Part shown: positions 35,728-47,377 of the stretch, piece after piece
Position numbering within the stretch: the stretch's first letter is position 1
Layout of the letters: every line of letters begins with the position of its first letter
Assembly: GCF_002737755.1 (NCBI RefSeq)
Contig: NZ_PEGH01000010.1
Coordinates: 124,001-188,000 of the forward strand
From: Caulobacter sp. BP25
Lineage (GTDB): Bacteria > Pseudomonadota > Alphaproteobacteria > Caulobacterales > Caulobacteraceae
Reading direction: 5' to 3'
DNA: 64,000 bases
The notes under the pieces: generated by a model
Database searches by the model: none
Told to the model about the DNA's origin: nothing
What the model saw: only the letters and a program-made list of their open reading frames with translations
Made by a program: the position numbers and the translations under genes

Positions 35728-36252
35728 CTACTTGATCACGCCGCAAGCCGCGCGCGCGCCGGCGCCGCCGATCGGCTGGCTCTTGTGGTCGTCGGGGCTG
35801 GCGTGGACGACGATGGACGAGCCGTCGGCGTCCAGCAGGGCTGGGCGGCCACCCGCGCCTTTCAGGGACACTAGGGTCGAATACATCTCGGCCGTGGCCG
35901 AGCCGTCAGCGTTGGCGAAGATGTTGGGCAGGTCGCCGTTGTCGTTGGCGTCGGGGTTCAACAGGCCATGGACGACCTGGGCGGTGGTGTGCACATGCGC
36001 GCCTGCGGACTTGAAGTCTGGTGTTCCGCAGTCGCCCTTCTCGTGGAAGTGAACCGCGTGCCAACCGGGCGTGAGGCCCTTCAGTTCAAGCTTCAGCAGG
36101 GCGCCGCGCGGGGCCTCTGCGACCGTAACGACGCCCATGTCCTTGCCGTCCCCGCCCTTGACCTGGGCGATCGCGGAGGTCTGGGCCAGGGCTGGCGCGG
36201 CGCTAATCAGGGCGGCGAGGCCCAGGGTCGTTGCGAGGGTGAGGCTGCGCAT
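35728..36252 (-). CDS. sodC: periplasmic copper/zinc superoxide dismutase
   Basis: 174-aa Cu/Zn superoxide dismutase with a Sec signal peptide (cleavage likely after Ala23). The copper ligands are His68 and His70 in WHAVHFHEKGDC, and the bridging His is His86 in SAGAHVH. Two cysteines (in GDCG and in RAACGV near the end) are placed for the conserved disulfide, and VVHASPDDH supplies further ligands. The ATG at 36252 has AAGGAAA upstream. Periplasmic superoxide removal is the known family role. It diverges from gyrA and is followed on its strand by the lipoprotein gene. Confidence 0.93.
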   Translation of the reverse strand: MRSLTLATTLGLAALISAAPALAQTSAIAQVKGGDGKDMGVVTVAEAPRGALLKLELKGLTPGWHAVHFHEKGDCGTPDFKSAGAHVHTTAQVVHGLLNPDANDNGDLPNIFANADGSATAEMYSTLVSLKGAGGRPALLDADGSSIVVHASPDDHKSQPIGGAGARAACGVIK

Positions 36253-36377
36253 GGCGGGTTTCCTTCTGAACAAGCGTAGGACTGGGGACGAAACGGCCGT
36301 AAAGGTGGCGTCTGTCTCATTGGAATGCTAACAGTTTCCGGCAGTTCCGTGTCCGATTCTGACGGCGAAAAATCCCC

Positions 36378-39149
<2,772 letters not shown>

Positions 39150-39175
39150 CCCTCGTCCGTAGCGTAGGGGGTTGC

Positions 39176-39667
39176 ATGCGGGTTGGGCTTTATCCTGGGA
39201 CTTTCGACCCGGTCACCAACGGTCACCTCGATATCATCGGGCGGGCCGTGAAGCTGGTCGACAAGCTTGTGATCGGCGTCGCCGTGAACATCGGCAAGGG
39301 GCCGCTTTTCTCGCTAGATGAGCGGGTCGCCATCCTTGAACGCGAAACGGCGCACCTGAAGAAGATCGCTCAGATCGAGGTGCGGCCTTTCGAGAGCCTT
39401 CTGATGCACTTCGCCCGGGATGTGAACGCCCAGATGATTGTGCGTGGCCTGCGGGCCGTCGCCGACTTCGAGTACGAGTTCCAGATGACGGCGATGAACC
39501 AGCAGCTGGATCGCGAGATCGAGACCGTCTTCCTGATGGCCGATCCGCGCCACCAGGCCATCGCCTCGCGGCTGGTCAAGGAGATCGCCGCCCTTGGCGG
39601 AGACATCTCCAAGTTTGTCCCGGCTGGCGTCGCCGAGCAGTTGCTAACCAAGGTGGGACGGGGCTAG
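39176..39667 (+). CDS. coaD: phosphopantetheine adenylyltransferase
   Basis: 163-aa enzyme of coenzyme A synthesis that adenylates 4'-phosphopantetheine. The nucleotidyltransferase signature GLYPGTFDPVTNGHLDII is at residues 3-20, VRGLRAVADFEYEFQM lies mid-protein, and the second catalytic loop is SRLVKEIA. It begins 26 bases after gyrA and may be cotranscribed with it. The following genes are cell-envelope proteins unrelated to CoA. Confidence 0.95.
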   Translation: MRVGLYPGTFDPVTNGHLDIIGRAVKLVDKLVIGVAVNIGKGPLFSLDERVAILERETAHLKKIAQIEVRPFESLLMHFARDVNAQMIVRGLRAVADFEYEFQMTAMNQQLDREIETVFLMADPRHQAIASRLVKEIAALGGDISKFVPAGVAEQLLTKVGRG

Positions 39668-39725
39668 CAGGCGAACGTCGTTAGGCGGACTTCCTCGCGG
39701 TGCGGAAGTGGCTAAGCTGGCCGGC

Positions 39726-40916
39726 ATGAATCGCTGGTTTGCCATCGCGGCCCTTTCCGCCGCTCTCGTCGTTCAACCCATTGCCTCCAAGGCAAGCCCC
39801 CAGCAAGACGGAGCGAGCGCTTCAGTCGCCCGCCGCGATGGTCTGGAGGAGGCGCGCGCGATCATTGGCGACATCCAGAAGATCGTCACGCCCAATGGTG
39901 TTGATGAGACCCTGACGCTCAACCTCGGCGGCGCGCGTCAGGTGGTCAATATTCGCGGGAACGACCGTGCCAACCCCGTTCTGATCTATATCCATGGCGG
40001 GCCTGGATCGGTCGAGATGCCGATGGCTTGGAGCTTTCAGCGTCCCTGGGAAGAGTTCTTCACGGTCGTCCAGTGGGACCAAAGGGGCGCGGGACGTTCC
40101 TATCCGCTGAACGATCCGGCCGCGATCGCGCCGACGCTGAGCCTGGAGCGTTATCGTGACGACGCCATTGAGCTGATCGAACAGCTTCGCAGTCGCTTTG
40201 GGCAACGCAAGGTCTTCGTTCTTGGGCACAGCTTCGGATCGGCCGTCGGATTGGCTGTGACCCAGAAGCGACCCGATCTGCTCTATGCCTACATCGGCAT
40301 GGGCCAGTTGATCGATTTCCGGGAGAACGAGCGGGTGGGTATCGAAAGCACCCTTAAGATCGCCCGCGAGCGGGGCGATAAGGACGCCGTGGAGGCGATC
40401 TCTGCTTTGAGCCCCTACCCTGATGGGGGCGCGTTCACGATCGAAAAGGCCGATGCCTGGCGCAAGTACGCCAACCGCTATGGCTCCCTTGCGGGACTGA
40501 GGCCTGACGCCAACTTCTACTTCAACTCCACCAGGCTCTCACCGCTCTATACGCCCGATGATCGCAAAGCCTGGGGCGAGGGGAGCGGTTTCACGGTAGC
40601 GACCCTATGGCCGCGCCTAGCCGACGTCTCCTTCTCCCGCTTTGGAAAGGCCGAGGCCCCCGTGATCTTCCTTTTGGGCCGCCGCGACAGCACGACGCCC
40701 TCGACGATCGCCGCTGCTTGGCTGGATCGTCTATCGGCTCCGACCAAGACGGTTTGCTGGTTCGAGAGTTCCGGGCACCTCCCAATGGTCGAGGAGCCTG
40801 GCCGAACCTTCATGGCGCTGCTGGGCGTGCGCCGACTGGCCGACGGGGCTCCAGCCAGGACGGCTTTTGCCGATGCTCGCTCGGGCTGCAAGGTTCTTGA
40901 TCCTGTAAAACCTTAG
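39726..40916 (+). CDS. exported alpha/beta hydrolase (S33 proline iminopeptidase-like)
   Basis: About 396 aa with a signal peptide (MNRWFAIAALSAALVVQPIASKA). The oxyanion-hole motif YIHGGPG, the WDQRGAG segment and the nucleophile elbow GHSFGS identify an alpha/beta hydrolase of the S33 peptidase group; the Asp/His ends of the triad are likely in LGRRDSTTP and SSGHLPM. Its periplasmic location and substrate are inferred. An in-frame GTG at 39708 is an alternative start. No close operon partner; the cyclophilin genes follow after about 145 bases. Confidence 0.83.
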   Translation: MNRWFAIAALSAALVVQPIASKASPQQDGASASVARRDGLEEARAIIGDIQKIVTPNGVDETLTLNLGGARQVVNIRGNDRANPVLIYIHGGPGSVEMPMAWSFQRPWEEFFTVVQWDQRGAGRSYPLNDPAAIAPTLSLERYRDDAIELIEQLRSRFGQRKVFVLGHSFGSAVGLAVTQKRPDLLYAYIGMGQLIDFRENERVGIESTLKIARERGDKDAVEAISALSPYPDGGAFTIEKADAWRKYANRYGSLAGLRPDANFYFNSTRLSPLYTPDDRKAWGEGSGFTVATLWPRLADVSFSRFGKAEAPVIFLLGRRDSTTPSTIAAAWLDRLSAPTKTVCWFESSGHLPMVEEPGRTFMALLGVRRLADGAPARTAFADARSGCKVLDPVKP

Positions 40917-41060
40917 CTAGAGCGCTTGAAGCGCGGCGCCTGTTCGAGCTTGGCCTTCGCCCCGAAGCGGCCGGATTCCTGCGGTTCAAGGTCCGTCGCA
41001 CTTGTCGGGGAGGCCGTGTCGTTCTACGCCGGCCATGACCTATTCTGTTCGGGGTATTCG

Positions 41061-41894
41061 ATGAAGTTCGCCATGACCGCCGCCGCCTTGGCGCTCGCCG
41101 CAGTGACGGCTTCTCCTCAGGCGGCCTCGGCCCAGACCGCTGCGGATTGGCGCACGCCGGATCCCAACAATGTCATCGTGGTGGAGACCAACAAGGGTCG
41201 GATCATCGCCGAGCTCTATCCGCAGGCCGCACCCAATCACATCGAACGGTTACGCGGACTGGTGAAGAGCGGCTTTTATGACGGTCTCACATTCTTCCGT
41301 GTGATCAACGACTTCATGGCCCAGACCGGTGATCCGCAGAACACCGGCATGGGCGGCTCGGACCTGCCGAACTTGACGGCTGAGTTCACCTTCCGCCGAG
41401 GCGCAGACCTGCCGCTGGGCGCGGGGTTCAAGGTGGGCAGCAACGAATCTGGCTGGATCGACGCCCTTCCGGTGACGAGTCAGAACTCCGCCCTGGCCGT
41501 GATGACCGCCGATCGTAAGGTGGCGACCTGGGGCAACTTCTGTCCTGGGGTTCTGGGGATGGCCCGCGCCGGCGACCCCAACAGCGCCAACAGCCAGTTC
41601 TTCTTCATGCGTCAAGCTAACGCTTCGCTGGACAAGACCTACACCGCCTTCGGACGTGTGCTGCAGGGCCTCGACGTCGTGCGCAATATCAAGACCGGCG
41701 AGCCGGCCCCCGACCCGCAGGACAAGATGCTCAGCGTCAAGCTGCTGGCGGACCTGCCGGCGGACAAGCGTCCGACGGTGCAGGTGATGGATACCCGATC
41801 CGCAGCCTTCAAGGCGCTGGTGGCCAAGCGCCAGGCCGAGCAAGGCGGCAGCTTCACCAATTGCGATCTCGACGTTCCCGTTCAGGTGAAATGA
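41061..41894 (+). CDS. periplasmic cyclophilin-type peptidyl-prolyl isomerase (first of three)
   Basis: 277-aa cyclophilin with a Sec signal peptide (cleavage near Ala24). The catalytic Arg and its neighbours are in FFRVINDFMAQTGD and the NSANSQFFFM block is intact, so isomerase activity is plausible. It carries an insertion of about 50 residues between GGSDLPNLTAEF and GVLGMARAGD, and a C-terminal extension ending in NCDLDVPVQ, both shared with the next gene. The upstream frame to 40926 has no conserved content, so the ATG at 41061 is used. The next cyclophilin begins one base after its stop. Confidence 0.9.
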   Translation: MKFAMTAAALALAAVTASPQAASAQTAADWRTPDPNNVIVVETNKGRIIAELYPQAAPNHIERLRGLVKSGFYDGLTFFRVINDFMAQTGDPQNTGMGGSDLPNLTAEFTFRRGADLPLGAGFKVGSNESGWIDALPVTSQNSALAVMTADRKVATWGNFCPGVLGMARAGDPNSANSQFFFMRQANASLDKTYTAFGRVLQGLDVVRNIKTGEPAPDPQDKMLSVKLLADLPADKRPTVQVMDTRSAAFKALVAKRQAEQGGSFTNCDLDVPVQVK

Positions 41895-41895
41895 C

Positions 41896-42738
41896 ATGAC
41901 GCTGTCTCGCGCGCTGCTACCGGGTCTGGTTCTCGCGATCACCTCGAGCGCCGCTTTCGCAGCGGGGCCGAGCCAGTTGTCTGAACAGGACTGGCGCACG
42001 CCGGCGCCCGAGACGATCCTGGTGATCGACACCAACAAGGGGCGCGTGCTGGTGGAGCTGGTCCCCGACGTCGCACCTAACCATGCCGCGCGACTTCAGG
42101 AACTGGCCCGCGCCGGGATCTATGACGGTCGCACCTTCTTCAGAGTCATTGATCGGTTCATGGCCCAGACAGGCGATCCGACCAATAAGGGCGATGGGGC
42201 AAGCGACAAGCCGAACCTCAAGGCCGAGTTCACCTTCCGGCGCGCCGCCGAAACGCCGTTCGTCGTCATGGCGGCGCCGGCGGGGCTGGAGGTCGGCTAT
42301 CTGAAATCCCTGCCGGTGGTCAGCCAGGCCTGGAGCTGGAGCGAAATGACCAGCGACCACATGGTCGCCGCCTGGGGGACCTATTGCCCCGGCGTCGTCG
42401 GCATGGCGCGCGACGAGGACAACAACTCGGCCAACAGCCAGTTTTTCCTGATGCGCCAGCCGTATCCTTCGCTGGATAAGCGCTACACCGCCTTTGGACG
42501 CGTCGTCAGTGGGCTGAGCGTGGTGCGGGCCATAAAGACGGGGGAGCCCGTGCCCGCGCCACAGGATCAAATGCAAAAGGTCAGGCTGCTCTCGGACATT
42601 CCCGAGCCAGAACGGCCCAGGGTGCGGCTTATCGACCCAAAGGGACCTTGGTTCGCTGCGGAAACAAAACGCCTGAGGGCCTTGAAAGGCGCGGACTTTT
42701 CTATCTGCGACGTCGATCTGCCAGCGGACATCCGCTGA
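41896..42738 (+). CDS. periplasmic cyclophilin-type peptidyl-prolyl isomerase (second of three)
   Basis: 280-aa exported cyclophilin, clearly a tandem duplicate of the preceding gene: the same long insertion, the same FFRVIDRFMAQTGD catalytic stretch, the same NSANSQFFLM block and a matching end (ICDVDLPADI). Signal peptide ends near Ala22. The pair is one base apart and surely cotranscribed. A 7-bp hairpin (42785-42803) follows, before the third cyclophilin. Confidence 0.9.
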   Translation: MTLSRALLPGLVLAITSSAAFAAGPSQLSEQDWRTPAPETILVIDTNKGRVLVELVPDVAPNHAARLQELARAGIYDGRTFFRVIDRFMAQTGDPTNKGDGASDKPNLKAEFTFRRAAETPFVVMAAPAGLEVGYLKSLPVVSQAWSWSEMTSDHMVAAWGTYCPGVVGMARDEDNNSANSQFFLMRQPYPSLDKRYTAFGRVVSGLSVVRAIKTGEPVPAPQDQMQKVRLLSDIPEPERPRVRLIDPKGPWFAAETKRLRALKGADFSICDVDLPADIR

Positions 42739-42784
42739 GTTCCTGCAGTTTTCCGGCGAAGACTTGGTTCACAGGACGCCCTGA

Positions 42785-42803
42785 ACCGCGCTAGAAGCGC
42801 GGT
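42785..42803 (+). terminator. hairpin after the second cyclophilin
   Basis: ACCGCGC / GCGCGGT with a five-base loop, between the second and third cyclophilin genes. The stem is strong but no T-run follows, so any terminator function is uncertain; it sits 28 bases before the next start codon. Confidence 0.3.
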
Positions 42804-42831
42804 CGCATCACTCGCCACATAAGGGAAGACC

Positions 42832-43299
42832 ATGTCGGCCGACCTCGAAAACACCCTGATCCTGACGCTGGAGACCGGTCCGGTCACTATCAAGCTGCGC
42901 CCTGATCTGGCGCCTGGCCACGTCGAGCGGATCAAGGAACTGGTGCGCGAGGGCTTCTACGACGGCGTTGTCTTCCACCGCGTGATCCCGGGCTTCATGG
43001 CCCAGGGCGGCGATCCGTCGGGCACGGGGCGCGGCGGTTCGGACAAGCCGGACCTGAAGGCTGAGTTCAACAAGGAGTCGCACGTCCGCGGCGTCTGCTC
43101 GATGGCCCGCACGCCCGATCCGAACTCGGCCAACAGCCAGTTCTTCATCGTGTTCGACGACGCCACCTTCCTCGATGGCCAGTACACCGTCTGGGGGCAG
43201 GTGATCGAAGGCATGGAAAATGTTGACGCCCTGCCCAAGGGCGAGCCGCCGAAGGAGCCGGGCAAGATCGTCAGCGCCAAGATCGCTGCCGACGCCTGA
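42832..43299 (+). CDS. ppiB: cytoplasmic cyclophilin-type peptidyl-prolyl isomerase (third of three)
   Basis: 155-aa minimal cyclophilin without signal peptide, accelerating proline isomerisation in the cytoplasm. Active-site residues are in FHRVIPGFMAQGGD, the NSANSQFFIVF block and the LDGQYTVWGQV loop. It lacks the insertion of the two preceding exported paralogues. GGGAAG is upstream of the ATG. A clear intrinsic terminator lies 23 bases after its stop. Confidence 0.93.
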   Translation: MSADLENTLILTLETGPVTIKLRPDLAPGHVERIKELVREGFYDGVVFHRVIPGFMAQGGDPSGTGRGGSDKPDLKAEFNKESHVRGVCSMARTPDPNSANSQFFIVFDDATFLDGQYTVWGQVIEGMENVDALPKGEPPKEPGKIVSAKIAADA

Positions 43300-43322
43300 T
43301 CCCTCGCATAAGCGCGTTCAAG

Positions 43323-43354
43323 CGGCTCCGGACCTTGGGTCCGGAGCCGTTTTT
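43323..43354 (+). terminator. intrinsic terminator after ppiB
   Basis: A perfect 12-bp GC-rich stem (43323-43334 with 43338-43349, three-base loop) is followed by TTTTT, a textbook Rho-independent terminator for the plus-strand cyclophilin unit. It reaches the 3' end of the convergent gene at 43354. Confidence 0.9.
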
Positions 43355-44325
43355 CATTTGGCCTCTCGTCGCAGGGTCACGATGATGGGCCGGTGGTCTG
43401 AGCCGATGGCCGGACCGCGTTCGACCTTCACCGCGCGCCACGCCGAGCCTGCGTATACGTGGTCGATCGGCAGGAAAGGCGCTGGAGCGGCCGCGACGCG
43501 TGAGAACTGGCCGGAAGGCCATGAGGGCAGGGCGCGGGTCAATCGCTGCAGCCCCAGAGCCTTGTCCTGACGCTTCAGGGTGAATGACCAAGGCGTGGAA
43601 TTGAAATCGCCGGTGATAATCAGGTCGCGGCGGTCGAACTTCGAGGCTGCCTTGACCAGCATCGCCGACTGCTTCTGTTGGCGTCCAGCCGGAACAGGCC
43701 AGACGTAGTGCGCGCCCATGACCGCGAAAGGTCCCGCCGGATCTTCCAGCACGGCCCAGGCCCCTGGCAGACCCTTCGGAACCGCGCCAGACTCGATGAT
43801 CTTTCTACGCGAGAATATCGTCGGTTCGCAGGCCCTGGCCTTGCAAGACGTAAAAGGATAGGCGGCTCGCAAACGCTTGGCGATCGGCCAGGCCGTCCCG
43901 CCTCCCTCCACCAGCACTATGACGTCGGCGTTCTGCGCCAATAGCCATTCGAGGCTTTCCTCGGGCGCGTAGTTCTCATGCCATACATTGAACTGGATGA
44001 CCTTGAGGTCGCCCGGCGCCGTGGCCTCGGGCTTGAACCGCCAGGCCATGCGCAGCTCTGGCAGCATCATGACGCCGCAAGCGCTGATCGCGACGACGCC
44101 TAGCGCGACAATTACCCATCGCTCGGCGTCTCGCGCGAAGAGCGCGCCGAGCGCTACCGCGCCAACGCCCATGCCCAGCCAAAACGGGGCGGCGTGCGTG
44201 AGGGCGTCGAGTCGGGGGCTGAGCGCCCCGCCCAGGCTCGCCAGCGCGAGTATCGAGCCCGCTAGACCCAGCATCAGAGCTGTGCCGCGGACCAGGAGAC
44301 TCAAGAGTTGGACGATGAGGCGCAT
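43354..44325 (-). CDS. membrane-anchored endonuclease/exonuclease/phosphatase family protein
   Basis: 323-aa protein with three hydrophobic helices in the first 90 residues, followed by an EEP (DNase I-like) domain exposed on one side of the membrane. Motifs are LKVIQFNVWHENY, VLVEGG with the catalytic Glu, GAHYVWP, ITGDFNSTPWS and the terminal SDHRPI. These are the metal-dependent phosphoesterase residues. The substrate (nucleic acid, phospholipid or other phosphodiester) is unknown. It converges with ppiB and diverges from queA. Confidence 0.85.
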   Translation of the reverse strand: MRLIVQLLSLLVRGTALMLGLAGSILALASLGGALSPRLDALTHAAPFWLGMGVGAVALGALFARDAERWVIVALGVVAISACGVMMLPELRMAWRFKPEATAPGDLKVIQFNVWHENYAPEESLEWLLAQNADVIVLVEGGGTAWPIAKRLRAAYPFTSCKARACEPTIFSRRKIIESGAVPKGLPGAWAVLEDPAGPFAVMGAHYVWPVPAGRQQKQSAMLVKAASKFDRRDLIITGDFNSTPWSFTLKRQDKALGLQRLTRALPSWPSGQFSRVAAAPAPFLPIDHVYAGSAWRAVKVERGPAIGSDHRPIIVTLRREAK

Positions 44326-44456
44326 GAACCGCTGTTAGCATGAGGAAAAGGCCGTTGGCGCGCCCGAGTTCGAGCCGTTTGGCGGCTTCGTCTCGCGCCC
44401 GCGCCGATCGCCCGACTCTTGACCTTCGCGGCCCATCGTGCGCTTGAAGCGCGCCC

Positions 44457-45563
44457 ATGCGCCTATCCGATTTCGACTTCGACCTTCCCGAGGATCGCAT
44501 CGCTCTGCGGCCCGCCGAGCCGCGCGACGCCGCGCGCCTGCTGGTCGTGCTGCCGGGCCAGCCGCTGGCCGACCACGTCGTCCGCGAACTGCCTGATTTC
44601 CTGCGTCCCGGTGACGCCATGGTGTTCAACGACACCCGCGTCATCCCGGCTCGTCTCTCGGGCCTGCGTGAGGGCCGCACAACGGGTGGCGCCGACGGCA
44701 CACCCGTCGCGGTCGAAGCCACGTTGCATCGTCGCATAGCGCCGGATCGTTGGAGCGCCTTTATGCGTCCCGGCAAGCGCCTCAAGGTCGGTGACCGTGT
44801 CGCGTTCGGCGCGGGCGATGATCGCGCGTGCGAGGTCGATCGCCTGGACGCCACCATCGCCGAGAAGCACGAGGGCGGCGAGGTGGTGCTGGCCTTCGAT
44901 CTTTCTGGACCGGACCTTGATATCGGCATCGCTCGCCACGGCGACATGCCGCTGCCGCCCTATATCGCCGCCAAGCGAGGTGAGGACGAGCGTGACCGCG
45001 CTGACTACCAGACCGTCTACGCCCGCGAAGATGGCTCGGTCGCCGCGCCGACCGCCGGCCTCCACTTTACGCCGGAGCTGCTTGAGGCCCTGAAGGCTAA
45101 GGGCGTCTCGACCCACTTTGTCACCCTGCATGTCGGGGCGGGGACGTTCCTCCCGGTCAAGACCGACGACGTTTCCGAACACAAGATGCACGCCGAGTAT
45201 GGCCAGGTGACCCAGGAGGTCGCGGACGCCCTGAACGCCGCCCGTGCCGCCGGCGGCCGGATCATCTGTGTCGGCACCACCTCGCTGCGTTTGCTCGAAA
45301 GCGCGACCGGCGAGGACAGCATCGTGCGGCCTTTCGCCGATGAGACGGCGATTTTCATCACGCCTGGCTATCGCTTCCGCGCGGCCGACGTGCTGATGAC
45401 CAACTTCCACCTGCCCAAGTCGACCCTGTTCATGCTGGTCAGCGCTTTTGCCGGACGCGAGAAGATGCGCGCAGCCTATGAGCACGCCATATCGACGGGC
45501 TACCGCTTCTATTCCTATGGCGACGGCAGTCTGCTGTTCCGCGCCGAGCCTGAGAGCCGCTGA
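44457..45563 (+). CDS. queA: tRNA preQ1(34) S-adenosylmethionine ribosyltransferase-isomerase
   Basis: 368-aa enzyme that uses the ribosyl part of S-adenosylmethionine to convert preQ1 in the anticodon wobble position to epoxyqueuosine. It starts at [29 protein letters not shown] and has [22 protein letters not shown] and [10 protein letters not shown], all conserved. The stop overlaps the tgt ATG (TGATG), so queA and tgt are coupled and form a queuosine pair. It diverges from the phosphoesterase gene. Confidence 0.95.
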   Translation: MRLSDFDFDLPEDRIALRPAEPRDAARLLVVLPGQPLADHVVRELPDFLRPGDAMVFNDTRVIPARLSGLREGRTTGGADGTPVAVEATLHRRIAPDRWSAFMRPGKRLKVGDRVAFGAGDDRACEVDRLDATIAEKHEGGEVVLAFDLSGPDLDIGIARHGDMPLPPYIAAKRGEDERDRADYQTVYAREDGSVAAPTAGLHFTPELLEALKAKGVSTHFVTLHVGAGTFLPVKTDDVSEHKMHAEYGQVTQEVADALNAARAAGGRIICVGTTSLRLLESATGEDSIVRPFADETAIFITPGYRFRAADVLMTNFHLPKSTLFMLVSAFAGREKMRAAYEHAISTGYRFYSYGDGSLLFRAEPESR

Positions 45564-46678
45564 TGGTCGCGTTTCCCTTCGAGATCAAAGCCACCGACGG
45601 CAAGGCGCGCACGGGTGTGCTCAAGACCCCGCGCGGCGAAATCCGTACGCCGGCCTTCATGCCGGTGGGCACGGCGGCGACGGTCAAGGCCATGACCGTC
45701 GACCAGGTCAAGGACACCGGCGCGGACATCATCTTGGGCAACACCTACCACCTGATGTTGCGGCCCTCGGCCGAGCGGGTGGCGCGTCTGGGCGGGCTGC
45801 ACAAGTTCATGCGTTGGGACAAGCCGATCCTGACCGATAGCGGCGGCTTCCAGGTCATGAGCCTGTCGGGCATCAGCAAGCTGACCGAGGAGGCGGTGAC
45901 CTTCTCCAGCCACGTCGACGGCTCCAAGCACGTGTTGACGCCTGAGCGCTCGATCGAGATTCAGGCTGACCTTCTGGGCAGCGACATCGTCATGCAGCTC
46001 GACGAGTGCGTCGCCTGGCCGGCCGAGGAGGCCAGGGCCTGCAAGGGGATGGAGCTGTCCGCCCGGTGGGCCAAGCGCTGCAAGGACGCCTTCGGGACGC
46101 GCGATACGCAGGCGCTATTTGGCATCCAGCAAGGATCGACCTTCGAGAACCTGCGCCGAGAGTCCTCGGAGAAGCTGCGAGAGATCGGCTTCGACGGCTA
46201 CGCCATCGGCGGGTTGGCTGTCGGCGAGGGCCACCAGGCGATGTGCGAGGTTCTGGACTACGCGCCCGACCTTCTGCCGCACGATCGCCCGCGCTATCTG
46301 ATGGGTGTTGGCAAGCCGATCGACCTGGTCGAGGCGGTGGCGCGAGGCGTCGACATGTTCGATTGCGTGCTGCCGACCCGGTCGGGTCGCCATGGTCAGG
46401 CCTGGACCTGGGACGGGCCGATCAATCTGAAGAACGCCAGGTATGCCGAGGACGATACGCCGCTGGACCCGACCAGCGATTGCCCGGCAAGCCACGACTA
46501 CTCCAAGGCCTATTTGCGCCACCTGTTCAAGGCCGAGGAGATCCTGGGCCAGGTGCTGCTGTCCTGGCACAACATCGCCTTCTTTCAGGCTCTCACGGCC
46601 GCCATGCGCGAGGCGATCGCCGAGGGGCGATTCGAACAGTTTCGCCGCGACTTCGCCGCGCGGCACTTGGCGGCGTAG
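45563..46678 (+). CDS. tgt: queuine/preQ1 tRNA-guanine transglycosylase
   Basis: 371-aa TIM-barrel enzyme exchanging guanine 34 for preQ1 in tRNAs with GUN anticodons. It shows [26 protein letters not shown] with the catalytic Asp, [22 protein letters not shown] and the C-terminal zinc-binding segment around [11 protein letters not shown]. It starts within the queA stop codon. About 360 bases without genes follow, then tRNA-Lys. Confidence 0.95.
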   Translation: MVAFPFEIKATDGKARTGVLKTPRGEIRTPAFMPVGTAATVKAMTVDQVKDTGADIILGNTYHLMLRPSAERVARLGGLHKFMRWDKPILTDSGGFQVMSLSGISKLTEEAVTFSSHVDGSKHVLTPERSIEIQADLLGSDIVMQLDECVAWPAEEARACKGMELSARWAKRCKDAFGTRDTQALFGIQQGSTFENLRRESSEKLREIGFDGYAIGGLAVGEGHQAMCEVLDYAPDLLPHDRPRYLMGVGKPIDLVEAVARGVDMFDCVLPTRSGRHGQAWTWDGPINLKNARYAEDDTPLDPTSDCPASHDYSKAYLRHLFKAEEILGQVLLSWHNIAFFQALTAAMREAIAEGRFEQFRRDFAARHLAA

Positions 46679-47039
46679 CTGCGCTCTCAAGGGCGGGGTT
46701 GGCGGGCCACTGCGACAGGGCTGGCGCGCCTGCGCCGCTGCGTCACGACCAAGGCGGCGATGATTCCGTCCCCGTTGGCTTTCGTCGTCTGCTTGATACG
46801 CTAGTCAGGCGGCCCGGACGATCGTGGAAGAGCGCTCGCCACGCCGTCTCGCCGGTGTGCGATCGGGCGTGATCATGATCGGAAAGGCCTATGAAAGCAG
46901 AGCTATACGCCTGACAGGCCTCAACCTGCTCACAGCTTTGCCACATCGGCCGGAGAAAACGGAGAAACCGAGCTTGCGGGTAGGGCGACCCCCGACTATG
47001 GTCCGCGCCGCTTCCACCGGTCCCCGCCGGATCGTGAGC
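46679..47039 (+). other. gene-free stretch upstream of tRNA-Lys
   Basis: 361 bases between tgt and the tRNA. Short open frames exist on both strands, but none has a ribosome binding site or recognisable protein. The last part contains the likely tRNA promoter (46974-47002). I see no repeat or other RNA. Confidence 0.6.
46974..47002 (+). promoter_or_regulatory. predicted promoter of tRNA-Lys
   Basis: TTGCGG at 46974-46979, 17-bp spacer, TATGGT at 46997-47002. Transcription would begin around 47008, about 30 bases before the mature tRNA. This is a visual match to the housekeeping sigma consensus. Confidence 0.5.
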
Positions 47040-47114
47040 GGGCCGGTAGCTCAGTGGTAGAGCATTCGACTTTTAATCGAATGGTCCTGGGTTCGAGTCC
47101 CAGCCGGCCTACCA
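47040..47114 (+). tRNA. tRNA-Lys (anticodon TTT)
   Basis: Complete cloverleaf with encoded CCA (47112-47114). The acceptor stem is GGGCCGG with CCGGCCT (one G-U pair), D stem GCTC/GAGC, anticodon stem TTCGA/TCGAA with TTT at 47072-47074, and T arm CTGGG-TTCGAGT-CCCAG. It reads lysine codons AAA and AAG. Confidence 0.97.
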
Positions 47115-47377
47115 AACTTCAAGTCCACGACCGGATAAGCGTCTGCGGCGCCGCCGTCCGGCGGTGCGCGCCTCTCCGTGTCTGGCGAAGAGCTCCAATC
47201 CCGCCCCCGCCAGTTTTTCTCCACCCACCACCTGCCTTTTCTCGTTTGCCCCATGAACGTGGTAGAGATTTAAGCGGCTCAGTTTCACGACGCCGCCGGG
47301 ACCGGCTACGGGCCCTGCGCGTTCAGCCGTAACCCAGAGCCATGTGGCGAGCCCGGACCCAGGACGACGATCAGACG
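47115..47377 (+). other. leader region before the sulfate transporter genes
   Basis: About 260 bases between tRNA-Lys and cysT without a convincing gene. A possible pseudoknotted structure lies at about 47259-47298: CGTGG/TCACG stem, a GATTTAA loop, and loop GCGGC complementary to downstream GCCGC. It loosely resembles the SAM-II layout but lacks its conserved GCTAAA. Treat it as an unproven leader structure. Confidence 0.3.

Noticed and set aside
46824..47060. Small open frame running into tRNA-Lys
   Set aside because: It overlaps the tRNA, has no ribosome binding site and no conserved look.
47259..47298. SAM-II riboswitch as a firm feature
   Set aside because: The GCTAAA core is absent and base pairing is short, so I list it only as a possible structure.
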